Shown here: piece by piece, positions 23,085 to 33,800 of the stretch
Position numbering within the stretch: the stretch's first letter is position 1
Layout of the letters: the number at the start of each line of letters is the position of its first letter
NCBI GenBank assembly: GCA_015499995.1
Contig: JADNRV010000028.1
Coordinates: 124,001 to 188,000, forward strand
Source: Flammula alnicola
Taxonomy: Eukaryota > Basidiomycota > Agaricomycetes > Agaricales > Strophariaceae
Direction of reading: 5' to 3'
DNA: 64,000 bases
Made by a program: the position numbers and the translations under genes
The notes under the pieces: model-generated
Database searches by the model: none
Seen by the model: only the letters and a program-made list of their open reading frames with translations
Told to the model about the DNA's origin: nothing

Positions 23085-25250
23085 TTACAAGTCAATTAGT
23101 GTTTCATATGGGGCCAGTTTGGTTGGCTTTGGATTCCTCTTACGCTTCTGTGAAGTAGTTGGCTCCAATATTATAGCTGGCGGAATCCGCGATGATGTAT
23201 CAACCTCGAGTTGAAGTGGTGGAGTAGTTTCAATGCATATATCAGCAAGAATCCGCTTGACTTCGCAAAAAAGAGGGAGTCCAAGAGCCAATGCATGAAT
23301 AGTGTGGAGTTTTCCGACAAGCTCATCTCCAGAGAGAATGGTACGGGCGTGCTTTGCAACCTCATCCAAGTCCAAGTTGGGAAGAATGTCCTGGGGTCCA
23401 TAACAAGGCCATTTTTCCTTCCACCCGTCTGTACGCCATATCGTGTCACGCCATTCGACCAGCGCAACAAAGATCTTCTTTTTCTCCGAGTCAAGCAGCC
23501 GAGGAACTGGGAGTGCGCTAGATGAGCTACTCAATGGATTATATGCAATGAACTGGCGCTCTTTTCCAGGTAATAAAGTGGGAAGACAGTTTCCGCAACA
23601 TCCGTTAGGGCGCAACGGTGAAGGTGAAACTCGAGGAGGATTTTCAAGCCATTTATCGATGACAATGTCGCAACAGCTGAGAGGAAAAGGAAGTGTTGTT
23701 GAATAGATCAGATCAAGAAGTGCGGGATCTTCAAATCCAGGTTTGTCGACAGTTAACTCGCCGCCGGCTGCCATTGACTTCTCCACCATGAGGATCCCAG
23801 TAGATATATCGCCTTGTCTCCGTCCACCTCGACCCCGTCTTTGTTCCCATTGAACCAGAGTTATTCCACGGCACCGGTACTGAATCACCCATCGAACCTT
23901 CGGAAAGTCAACTCCAGCGCCAATCTTGTCCGTCCCTAGAAGGATCTTTGTACGACCAGCCTTGAAATCTTCGACAGACTTTAGTTGGTGATCTTTCGAG
24001 AGGCCAGCGTGTAGTATGTCCAGCAAGCTTGCTGGGAGACTCATCGAGGCGAGGCGCGTATAGTACCACCAATACATATCCGTAAGCAGATCAATATCAT
24101 CAGAATAGATCAAGGTTTCGTCAATATCCGAAGACGACGTGGTTCCAAGCCGCAAGGTAAAAGCGAGATCGAGGAATGAGGACGAGTCGTGTTCCATATT
24201 CATGGCAACAACCGAGAGCTCTGGGCGAAAGTTTCCAAGATTGATCAGTCTGTATTCGGTTTTGAGGCCCGCATAGAGAACGAGAGATTTCCGATATCGA
24301 TCTGGCAGAGTTGCAGAGAGCGCTACAATGGGAACATCCTCTCCGATAATTTCACGGAGTTTATGGAGTCGAGTATAAGCAGGCCGCCAAGAATTGTGTT
24401 CGTGTACGCAGTGGGCCTCGTCAATGTAAACCGCAGATAATCTCAATCTAAACACGTCAGAGAACAGAACTCTTGCAAACGCAGGTGTTTCCAACATTTC
24501 AGGACATGCGAAGATGAGACGAAAGTCGCCCTGAGCAGCGCCTATCAGAATCCCCTCGCTTTTCTTCTCAGCTGATATGAAAACCGAAGGAAGAGATGAA
24601 TTTGTGTGTCTAAGATACAGAAAAGTTTAAGTACATGTATGTATGTGACGAGAACAATTTCACCTCTCCTCTCCCTGATCACCAAGAGTTGTAAACGGCA
24701 CCAGAACCAGAGAGATACTCCCTGGTTGCACTAGCAATGGAAGGTCCCAGACCGTAGACTTCCCCATCCCTGTTGGAGCGATAACAACTAGATCCCCCGA
24801 GCGCCCAAGTATGAAATTCGCCGACTCCATCTGATATGGATGAAGTCTCGACCCGGCCTTCAAAACACCTGCCTCCAGCGCAAGTTCATTCCATCTTTCC
24901 TCCGTTAGAGGTTTCAGAGGTTGGATAGATAGAACTTCTCCAACGGCGAAAGCAGCGCGCGTAGGACGACCTCGGCTGGAGAGGGAATAAGGCGTGTATC
25001 CCGGGGCTTGAGGCGTGACCTCGTAACCATTGCGCCTCTGCTTCTTTGGCTGTCGGTCTGGAAGTGACAATGGTGCAGACGTTGAGAGAGATTGAGAGCC
25101 GGAAGGGGTTGTTGGAGTAGAAACAGAAACGCCCGGCGTGAGGAGTGGGGCGTTGAGCGTGTTGCCTGTGATGGGTGTGAGAGGTAACTGGCGAGGGCGA
25201 TGTTGACGAGTAGGGGGCCAGACCAGCTGGGAACGCATGTTTTCGGACAT
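23085..25250 (-). CDS. RecQ-like SF2 DNA helicase of the transposon
   Basis: Exons 24664-25250 and 23085-24609 on the minus strand, with a 54 bp GT-AG intron, give 703 residues. Residues 1-100 are Pro/Ser/Thr-rich and low complexity. Helicase motifs follow in order: HPYQMESANFIL (RecQ motif 0-like), Walker A APTGMGKS (158-165), DEAH (259-262), SATL (from 294), LLGTDKIGAGVDFP (motif V) and QWEQRRGRGGR (motif VI, near 455). A Cys cluster with CC and GCCGNC lies C-terminal to the helicase core, reminiscent of the RecQ zinc-binding region. It is an ATP-dependent DNA-unwinding enzyme by family. In this element it likely assists excision or repair-coupled replication of the transposon. Its stop codon directly abuts the stop of the convergent DUF6589 gene. 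Confidence 0.85.
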
Positions 25251-25374
25251 TAGAAGATTGTAGAATAGAAATATATAGATAGTAAGCTAAAGAAAATGAA
25301 AGAAAGAGGGCAGACGCGTCGAGGAATGGGGGAAAAGGAAGACGGCGCGCTCGGAAAACATATCCTAAAAGCTT

Positions 25375-25489
25375 ACATAAGTCCGGGAATTTGCGTAAGG
25401 CAAAGTCCCGGTTCTTTGGTTGGAAGTGTCCCAGACTCTCTTAGCAGGCCCGCCAAATTGGGACTGTTAAGATAGCTGGTCCGAGACTA
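25375..25489 (-). repeat. Right terminal inverted repeat of the transposon
   Basis: Reverse complement of 20282-20395 with few differences. It ends CCGAGACTA at 25489, directly followed by the 9 bp target duplicate. Confidence 0.9.
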
Positions 25490-25498
25490 GGAAGGGGT
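25490..25498. repeat. Right 9 bp target-site duplication
   Basis: Exact copy of 20273-20281 (GGAAGGGGT), directly outside the right terminal inverted repeat. Confidence 0.9.
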
Positions 25499-26880
25499 GT
25501 GACATCTTATAGAACATATAAAACCCATGGCCAATATTCAGCGCCAGCGCCAATTAATTCTCCTAGTTCCGTATGGCCCTTCTCTTCCCGTCCTCCGCCG
25601 ACAATTTGAAGCACTCAAGCACCCTTTATATCGCAACGACCATGTCCGCGAGCCAGCAATACCCATTCGCCGTCACTGTGAAAGTAAATGAAAAAAAGTA
25701 TCGGGAAAGTGGCACATCCATGGGATCCGATCCCTCTCCTTCCTTTATACCGAAACAAACCATGCCGAGAGGCTCACGCAGCCACTCATTCCATTACATA
25801 TTCAGTGTCGCTCTGTCAAAGGGAACCTTTGACTCCGCCAAGGGATGTTAGTCCGACGTTCCTTTGTGCAGTGTTCAAATCACGGGGTTCCAGAGAGTGG
25901 CACCTGCAAGTTCGCCTCCTTGGTCTGTATCATTTCCATAGCCCTTTACCGACGAGGTCTGAGGCACGAGATTTTTCACAAATTCTCAGCCCAACCGCGC
26001 ATCGCAAATATCCCGGTATATTAGAATCCCGGCCACCCTCTCCCTGAGTTCCTAGTCGCAAATTCGGTGCGTTCTGTGTGCTAGAAGATGTCGGAGGAAT
26101 CTTCTTGATTGGGCCATCTTCCCTGCAATAGCCGTTTTGGCGTCCCTCTTGTCCACAAGAAGTCTTCAGGAAGAAGTTAAAGATAGTATATTCTGTTTAG
26201 CCTTACAGATTTTTGAGTTGCGGAACGTGATTTTGGCGTTACTGCTATTCATAAGGATAGGTAGCTAATGATGTGATATGTAGCCCACGGGCGTGGATGA
26301 CAGGCACTTTCCTGATATGAGCCGTGCAAAAGCCTGCGTTCAACAAAACCATTTGCGCTAAGCGGTGAAAATTCTCTCCTTGTGTCTTTGCGAATCTTAT
26401 TTATATTCCCTCATAGGTTCCCATCTCAAATCTGTATTTCACAACTAACTGACATACTGCTGTGGTCTACTTGCCGACTTTTCGTGGGCCTAACTTACTA
26501 AGTGATAAAACCTAGGGGCGGAAGATCGCTGCGATGTTCACCAAGACCTCCTCACACGGATGTTATAACTTATAAGTATATGTCACAAAATGCTTTTCCA
26601 TTCAGTACGTAGTGAGACAGTAATCCTTTCGCGTTTTTAACTCATATTACCTAGTAGCTCATTTCACATAGAACGATTTTAAAGATCACTGTGTGTTCAA
26701 GGCGATAGCACTCATTAGTAAGAGAAATGGTTGGAAACTGTAGGAAGGCAGAAACCATCCATATCTCAGCTAATTTCAAACCACGCCGCTCACAGAGAAT
26801 TATCTCGACATAGTGCCTGGCTGGAAACTAACGACTTATACCCAGTGAGCTAGATTCGACACTGTTGAATCAACCAATGG
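25499..26880. other. Gene-poor stretch right of the transposon
   Basis: A TATA-like TATAAAA at about 25519 precedes a small open frame, 25573-25851 (+, 92 codons). It contains a second start, MSASQQYPFAVTVKVNEKKY. I recognise no family and call no gene. The rest holds no supportable coding sequence. Confidence 0.35.
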
Positions 26881-27165
26881 TCAGGCCAATGTCAACGACG
26901 CGCCCCTCTCGATCGCGATCACAGGCTGCTCGATCGAGTCCTCCTCCCGTCTTTCATGGAATGGACCGTACAAGCCAGGGGGGTACAGACAGAACATCAG
27001 GCTGACGGTAGTCTTGCATGTGCCAACATCGACACTGCCCTGGTTGCGGATGTAATATATCTCGAGGGCGGCGAATTCTTCGGCGCTGAGATCTCGTCGA
27101 GGCCGCGGGCGGCGAGGGTCGAGGAGAGGAGGGCGTCGCTCTCGCTGTGGATCGGGTGTATACAT
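26881..27165 (-). pseudogene. Fragment of the unidentified repeated gene family (fragment 2, open frame)
   Basis: An uninterrupted minus-strand frame of 94 codons. It has an Arg/Pro-rich start, RRDLSAEEFAALEIYYIRNQ, then TVSLMFCLYPPGLYGPFHER and IEQPVIAIERGASLT. Compared with the fragment at 45769-45955 it stops just after the ERGASLT motif, missing the downstream AYRGNGLMIR part. It is probably a 3'-truncated copy. It could be expressed as a small protein, but I cannot assign a function. Confidence 0.55.
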
Positions 27166-28028
27166 TCAATGGCTGATTTTCTCTAACTTTCGTGCTTCGC
27201 GAGATAGTTATTATACTACAAGAAGAGAAGTATCACTGCATTTAAAATTTTCGACGTTCGTTTCGACAATATTGATCTATGTGCCGTTCGCTTGGGAGAA
27301 CCGATTTCGCGCGGCAGAGGACAAAAAGCTTGCCTGTTTACCCAGTGTGTATGGTGTGAAACGTAGCAACTATAAGCGGCCGCCATATCGGGAGCACAGC
27401 GAATGGACAACACGTCGAACCACATCTCTTTCTTAGCTCTTCCCCGACTTTCCGGAGGAAGAGGAGTATCCTGAAAGTCTCATTACCTGGAAGCAGTTGA
27501 GTGTGTAGAAGTTGAGTGGACTGGGTGGAGGCACTTAGTCGTAGTCTATCGCATTTGACGGGGCCCGAGGCCTGGGTTGGGCCTTCATTGGAATGCAGGA
27601 ATTGATCCGTTTAACATTGGAGTAACATAAAAACGGGACGATCAAGATCGTCTGTCGGCAACAGTCAGATTTCTTACTAAACGAGGTCAAAACTCACTTT
27701 ACTCACAGGTCGAGAGATTTGCGTCCCGAATAGGGAAATCGTCACCACTGTTTGCTGTTTACCCTCTCTGAGAACAAGGGCAGCGACAAATTGTCTGCGA
27801 GGGCGTGAGCCATCGCAGTCCGACCCTTCCAAGATGGGTTTCAGTGTTTGTGTGCCTACCGCCGGCTACAAGTGTGCTCATACCGCACTTGCAGCTGGAA
27901 AATGTAGTTTGAGTCCAGACAGGGTGACTCCACTGGCAGAGTATATATATGCACCCAGCTAACAATTCTAATATCCCATCGCTCCCTCAGCTAGGACTTC
28001 TCAATTACCCAGGCGCTTTCGGATTAAC
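27166..28028. other. Intergenic, upstream of the DUF6593 gene
   Basis: No gene seen. A TATATATATG stretch at about 27942 lies some 85 bp before the start of the next gene and may be its core promoter. Confidence 0.4.
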
Positions 28029-28757
28029 ATGTTCGTCAACAACCCATATGCTCAGGCGGGATGGTACAACCCACAGAACCCTCATTCAATCAACCAGGGA
28101 CCGTGGCGTCCTAACTCTTCTCACCCACCCACATTTGGCGCCCTCCCTCCGTTGAACGACAAGCCAGCATCCGTGTTGACGTTTGAATTTACGTCTTTCA
28201 ATCCAGACGTATTCAATTGCATTGTAACTGGTCCGAAAAATCGCAAATTCTTTGAAGTTCGCACCGCAGGCAGCACAACTGTGGTGTCGAAGCCTGGAGA
28301 AGAATTTGCATCTATTCGATGGGCTCGACACCCTGCTGTCGAGGCGAGAGGAGCCCTAGCTCGTCAGCTCACGAAGGATTTTCTGAAACTCTCCGACGAT
28401 CAGACGTGAGTTAGATTTTTTTGATCCAACGGCTGTTCGCTGATTAGCTTCCTGATTGCAGCTATAGATCTATGCTGATCGGTGGCAAGCTGTACGCCTG
28501 GATTCCCCGGGGCTCAAGTGGTATTTATGTATGTGGTATTATCGTTTCTGTACTGGACCCCATCCTTATACTCTTCTCCGTCTTCCCAGTTATACAGCTA
28601 CGGCCCTAACCCCCCAGAACAGTTCGCACGAATCAGCTTAGCGCAGGATAATAGCAAAATTATCCTCGAGATTACGAGCGAGGCGTTCCAGGCCAGCCTT
28701 TTTGAACCCTGCGTCATATCCACCATTCTTCTATTCAGTGCTCGAAACATTGACTGA
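28029..28757 (+). CDS. DUF6593-type protein
   Basis: Exons 28029-28405, 28462-28528 and 28590-28757 join in frame to 203 residues. The N-terminal ~40 residues are rich in Asn, Pro and Gly. Then comes the domain: LTFEFTSFNPDVFNCIVTG, a strand pair around RKFFEVRTAG and TTVVSKPGEE, IRWARHPAVEARG, RSMLIGGKLYAWIPRG, LYSYG, RISLAQDNSKIILEITSEAF and a hydrophobic end VISTILLF. This strand-rich layout with a central IxW motif and a GKxYxW motif is what I know from the DUF6593 family of mushroom-forming fungi. Its function is unknown; no signal peptide or membrane helix is seen. A likely cytosolic protein, intact. Confidence 0.75.
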
Positions 28758-29559
28758 GGGTTTCGTATGTATTATTTATCTTCTTCCAACTCACATAACC
28801 TTTGTAGCAAATAGATCTCCGTACCGTTTTCGTTCATACTAGACACCTTTGTATCTACGAGTTTCACTCTGGCCTTGCATCGTAGTTATCCGATCTCCCT
28901 CTGTAGCCCTTAGTCTCTTCACACCTTCGCTTCTTGTATATTAGACTTCGTTTGTAATAAGTTATTATAAAATTAGCCCAAATGCATAGAAGCCGTTCGG
29001 GGTGCCTGAGTGTCATTAGTAATTGAGGGAAACACAAACGGAAAGCTGAAACGTGCTCCATCTGGGAAGTAGCATGCGCCCTGAAAACATTGTCGAATCC
29101 ACAGGTACAGAACGGCAGATCCTGTCGCTTGACATCTAATTCGCCTACCGGGTCTCAGTTCGTCGGAGAGAAAGATATCGCGAACGTGAGCACTTGTCGA
29201 TACTCATGCATGCATAGGGTAGCGACATACTGTATCATGAGATTAACATTCTGAGAGGTCGTTTATCCGTTGAGAGGTGATTCACAAGGACGAAACTGAG
29301 GCTTAGAAATCCGAATGAGGGCGAACATACTGTCGTTCCAAAAATAAACTCTGACCAGCGCCAAACCGGCTTTCGATGTTGCCGGGGGCCGATTGGAGGG
29401 CCGTCTTGTACTGTACCTCCGCGCTATGCACTAGAAAGAAATTATAAAGCACTAGTGTGATTTATTCTGGGAAAGAGCATTTCTATAACATACTATGCGA
29501 CAAAATTGCCGGAGCTGAGCCGTCCGGACCACCTGGTACGAGACACTTCAACCAGGTTC
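28758..29559. other. Gene-free stretch
   Basis: AT-rich intergenic sequence after the DUF6593 gene, with no recognisable coding region. Confidence 0.4.
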
Positions 29560-29710
29560 AAACGCACTCATGGCACTTGACCGACGGTAGCGCAGGCGCA
29601 GGCGAAAGCGCTTGGTTTCAAGGTGTCAGGGATTGGACATTTGCATATCGCGGCAACGGCTTGATGATCAGGGAGAACTTTAAGAGAAAAATCGGTCTAT
29701 TATTGACTAA
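29560..29710 (+). pseudogene. Fragment of the unidentified repeated gene family (fragment 3)
   Basis: The plus-strand frame contains LTDGSAGAGES and, after a divergent stretch, FAYRGNGLMIRENFKRKIG. This matches the C-terminal part of fragment 4 at 45769-45955. No upstream domain precedes it. It is joined directly to a rhodopsin-like tail fragment. Confidence 0.6.
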
Positions 29711-29731
29711 CATAGTAATTGAAGTCAACTA

Positions 29732-30065
29732 AGTAATGATGATTCGCCGAGAGGTCCACGACGCGAGGTGGAGGATGCTGAGAAATTAACTACTCGCGAG
29801 CAACCCAGAAATGGGATCGAAGCAAGCAACTTCAGCAGCACGGAGGCGCCCTCGTATACGGTGATTACCCAACTCTCTGAGTTCGGTTCCAACCCTGGAT
29901 CCTCGGAACAGTCTCAAAGTTCTGATTGCCAAACTTCGGGTTCTTCAAGCAACCCGTACTTGACTTCAGGAGAGAGAAGCACCTCATCTTCAGTCCCGTC
30001 CCCCCAAAATACTACAGTCGACCACCGCTTCTTCGGTGGCATAGTCGGCACACCCTAGCGCCTCA
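29732..30065 (+). pseudogene. Tail-only relic of the rhodopsin-like gene (copy D)
   Basis: Matches only the last ~110 codons of the genes at 3112, 6844 and 18144: segments corresponding to RREVEDAEK, EAPSYTVITQLSE, GSNPGSSEQSQSSD and YLTSGERS. It ends with a shared 3' flank (CTCATAAATTGCTTTGCTCT near 30060). An in-frame stop precedes the AEKLTT segment, and the transmembrane part is absent, so this is a pseudogene fragment. Confidence 0.75.
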
Positions 30066-31149
30066 TAAATTGCTTTGCTCTCCAAAATAAAGATGTTCCT
30101 ATGTACCATATCATAGGTTTGCTCATTTTATTCAGCAATCATTTTTTAGTTGAGAAGCCAGTTTAACCAACCATTCAGTAGAAGCATCTTATTACCATGG
30201 TGGTAACATTTCTGTTACATAATGGGCTACCGTCCCTGGACGAAATTAGAATCGCATTTTTTGCTGTAACCCCAGCAATTTCATACGTCAATGAGAGCCT
30301 GCTAATATCGTCTCCTGTGATCCATAGGTTGCAATGCAATTTCGCCCCTCTGCAATCGCATGGTATTTCTCGGCATCGGAATCTCGATACAGCCCACAGA
30401 GTGTGGACCGTACCGTAAGCGCCTCCCTAATGCGACCACATACGCACAGATTTATCGTGGACCTTTTCACTTCCATCACGAACTTTTCGACGGCTCCTGA
30501 GTCCCAGCATACTTTACATATCGCTCGAAAGACCGCAATGTGAATAGGTTAGATGATATTTACGTCTGTCCATCCAGCTTGACGTTTGGGCCCATTGATT
30601 CGTTCCCTTCAGCCAAGCATGCATAGCTCCCGTACACTATGGCTACGAATTCCAAAGGACGAGCAAACAGGTCCAGCGTGAATTCTCTCGGTACCTGTAT
30701 GATTGTGGCAATGGATCATTCCGACTGTCGGGAAGTATGCCGTCATGCTCTGTACATACAACAAAATGACTTTCACTTGACCGAGGGACCCTGGTTACAG
30801 TAACTTTCCATCGCAATTGCACCCAGTGAAGCGCGTTTGGAGAAAGACGGGCCCGCAGTGCATTTTTTTATGTGTGTCGACTGGTTAGTTCCCTGCATTT
30901 CCAGTCATTCAACATCTTTTATATTCCAGATTACGAGTTTTGTGTGTTGTTGACATGCCACACACAATTCTTCCACTCCACCTTTGCCGCTGTCTCTTGT
31001 GCACCAACGCGCCGCCCATGAGACCACCGTGTGGCGTTATGCTGAACCTGCGAAAAAACCGACCTCATGGAAGGTTCTTTCAATTTTCATGACATAAGGA
31101 ATCAAGGATGCATATGTAACGCTTCGCCAATGTCCTATGAAATCGGGTG
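30066..31149. other. Gene-poor stretch before the inverted-repeat arm
   Basis: Only small open frames without recognisable domains on both strands. The first ~120 bp still resemble the 3' flank of the rhodopsin-like blocks. Confidence 0.4.
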
Positions 31150-33800
31150 CCGTATAATTGCTCTGTGCGTCGTCTCCCTGCATTCCCTTTATTTAAATTC
31201 CTGCTTCTGACCAACTTCGAAAAATCAGCTGCGTAGTCGACCTGACGCCCGCAACAGCGAACGCTCGTTGCTCTCGGTCGGACTCGTGACGGTCGCCATT
31301 TCAACAGTCCGCTTTTCAGACTCGCCGTGCTGCTGTCCACTTTGGTGGCCATTCTTCAAGTGACATAATGAGGGTCGTTGATGCTGGCGCCGATGATGTG
31401 CGTATCGTTCATCCTCTCCTAGCTGATGTTTTGCTTACGATCACTACACAACGTCCTCCGGACACTTAATCTGGACGCATTTAAAGCCTGTCGAGGCTCT
31501 CATCCAGCTTGTACGGGATGCGAGGGTTGGGTCGGGTCTGTGGTACGCTACTTACACGCTGCTGGTGAGTTTTGCCAACATCTTGCTTAGTCCGCAATAG
31601 CTGATGTATGGTGGCCTTTTTCCTGTGACAAGGTATATGATTATCTCTGCACTTTCGAGAAAGAGGTCTTTCGGATTCTGCTCGTGTTCGCTTTCATGAA
31701 TTAACTTTGTCCCGCCCCTTGTAGGTGACATACGTATGGACGTGTCCGTGGTCAATTGGATTGGTCCTCTTTTACTTAAATCGATATCTCCCGTTCCTTG
31801 ATTTTATTTTGCTATCAGAACGTGAGTCGTTTCCTTTGTCCAGGTGTAAGGAATGTTCTTACCTACGCAAATGCTACACCTACAGTGAATGCTACAAAGT
31901 CAGAGATGGTATGCATATTGTTCAACCAGCGCCTGTCGCAAAGGCCAAGAATATTGCAATGGAGCTGACGGATAAATTGTAGGCTTGCAAGCTGCTTTGG
32001 CCAATATCTCTATGTAGATTTCCAAGTTTCTTTTCTGGACCTAACTCACACATGAATCTTTCTAGGGGTCCTTACTGTGGGAATGCGGATAACCTCAGGT
32101 ATGTTTGATATTTACCACAAGGAAGCGCACCAGCCGAGGTTGAGCATAACCAACAAAAGTCATCCTCGTGCTTCGGACATATGCAATATGGGGACGCCGA
32201 CGACTGATATTCTACATCCTGGCTCCCCTGATAGTCGTAAGCCTGAATCACAACTCTATGTCTCCTTTACCGTGCGCTCACCGCCAATCTCCCTTTGTCT
32301 TAGATCGTCGCTGGGACGGACATTGTGATCATCGGTATACAGAGCTCTGTAACCGCTGGTAATTATTTCGTATGATTCCCATCCGTGAAGTGCGAGGCTT
32401 AAGGAAGGTCCAGAAATCCTTCCGGATCCAAATCGTCCTAACCAGCTAACATGCTTAGTCGGGAATCTGAGCAGCCTGGGTACAGAATTTAGACTCCTGC
32501 TCTTTTATTCATTGGTTTTCGTTATCGAGGCTGGTATGTGTGTCTTCTTACATTCTCATCGAGTGGAAAGGTAATTACATACATTGTATAAACAGTGATA
32601 GTGATTTTGACTATCATCAAAGCAAACCAACATTGTAGGTTTCTCTAGTCTGTTCTCTACTACACCCTGTTAATTGTCATCTTTAATTCAGTGCGACAGT
32701 CGTCATCGAGATGGGTCGTCCAGTTGTACCAGAATGGGATAATTTATTGCATTGCTATACTCTGTGAGTAACAATCATGGCCTTTTTAATCCTGGACTGA
32801 CGCTGACCTTCGCTATTACAGTGATGAGTCTTACAAATGCTATTATGGCGATCACAGCGCCGGTGAGTTGATACCCAATGAATTACCGATTTTGCTCTTG
32901 CGGCTTGCCTGAATATGCACCGTGAACCCTCGTCCAGCCTGCGTTAAAAACCGTGTTCTTGCAGTGAGTCCCAACCGAGTTAATGAATAATCAACTCGGT
33001 GACCTGATGTACCTGCCAAATATCCAGGATGCAACGCAATCTACACTCCATCTTCTGCAATCGTGTAATGTTCCTCATTCTCGAGAATCGCACCGCGCGC
33101 AGAGCCCCAGAGGATTTAGACCCGAGAGCGCAACCATTGTCGCACGCCGCTAGTACCATGGAAATATTCACGACGGTCGACTTGTACACGGTCGACATCG
33201 ATGAAAACGGGTCAGATACATGGCAGGAACGAGCAAGAAGAGAGTGGATCAGATGACGCCGTTCAGGTCTGTGCGCTGGTCTATACTAATAATATTTGGA
33301 AGTCGATTCCCCAACTAACGATATTCTTCCAGGAATTCATTCATATAACGGACATACTCTCTAGGTCCTTATTATCTATCATTATCTCTCACTATCGTCA
33401 TCGCCACCCGTCGACAAAGGGCACCTCGGATAGAAACACTTATACACGGTTCACCGGGATCCCCGCCGATCGCCTATGACTACCTCGCATTGCTTTCCAC
33501 ATTTCATGTAGAGTACTTGTTATAGACCTCTTGATGTACCCCTACATACACCCACCGCCCTCCACTCAAAATAACTTCTGTGTGCGATATAAATAAGCGC
33601 CAACCATTCATGATCATGATCATGATCATATTGAAAAGCCATGTGCATACGTAGGTAGGCACGCCGATCATCCATCAAGCTTGTTCGACGCAACTATCAC
33701 GAATATTAATATTCTATGTACCCCGGTTGATATATATCGCATCGGGCAACTTCGAAGCAGCTTCTCTTCTCTTCTCTTCCCCTCGAGCGCTCTCGCACGT
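31150..33800 (+). repeat. Left arm of a large inverted repeat
   Basis: Pairs with the reverse complement of about 39300-42150. Matching continues outside the genes: upstream around 31170-31340 (a GTCTCCCTG stretch and a CGCCATTTCA stretch), across all DUF6533 exons and introns, and downstream from 33600 (repeated GATCAT, AAAGCCATGTGCATACG, GCGTCGAACAAG on the reverse strand) to the TTCTCTTCTCTTCTCTT run near 33770. Arms are clearly diverged, so this is an old inverted duplication. Confidence 0.8.
31368..33256 (+). CDS. DUF6533-type seven-helix membrane protein, copy 1
   Basis: Starts MRVVDAGADD at 31368 and is split into about a dozen small exons. Spliced segments include ALIQLVRDARVGSGLWYATY, VYDYLCTFEKE, VTYVWTCPWSIGLVLFYLNR, YLPFLDFILL, ILVLRTYAIWGRRRLIFYIL, VAGTDIVIIGIQSSVTA, FRLLLFYSLVFVIEA, QLYQNGIIYCIAIL, LMSLTNAIMAITAP and the end NLHSIFCNRVMFLILENR. 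The YDYLxTxxxE / W.CPWSxxxxLFxxNRY block is the DUF6533 signature I know from Agaricomycete membrane proteins. The LRTYAIWGRRR loop after a later helix is also typical. Seven hydrophobic helices and a hydrophilic C-tail ending at 33256 are visible. Function is unknown; a receptor-like membrane protein is possible. One or two exon joins are uncertain. Confidence 0.75.

Larger units (their letters stand above)
20282..25489. mobile_element. DNA transposon with DUF6589 protein and RecQ-like helicase (AcademH-like)
   Basis: A 5208 bp element bounded by ~115 bp terminal inverted repeats and flanked by a perfect 9 bp direct repeat. It encodes two convergent genes: a DUF6589 protein (20487-23084, +) and a RecQ-like superfamily II helicase (23085-25250, -). 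Both have one short intron and uninterrupted frames. The gene pair fills almost the whole space between the repeats. The structure is that of an autonomous cut-and-paste transposon in which the DUF6589 protein is the likely transposase. The closest described group I know is the AcademH lineage (Academ transposons with an SF2 helicase in fungi); this assignment is from memory and untested. Intact genes and an exact target duplication argue for recent insertion. Confidence 0.85.

Noticed and set aside
31080..31352. 90-codon minus-strand open frame upstream of DUF6533 copy 1
   Set aside because: It covers part of the inverted-repeat arm that is non-coding in the other copy, and it lacks any domain.
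33605..33632. Possible CRISPR-like regular repeat (GATCAT units)
   Set aside because: A contiguous microsatellite without spacers, in a eukaryotic context.
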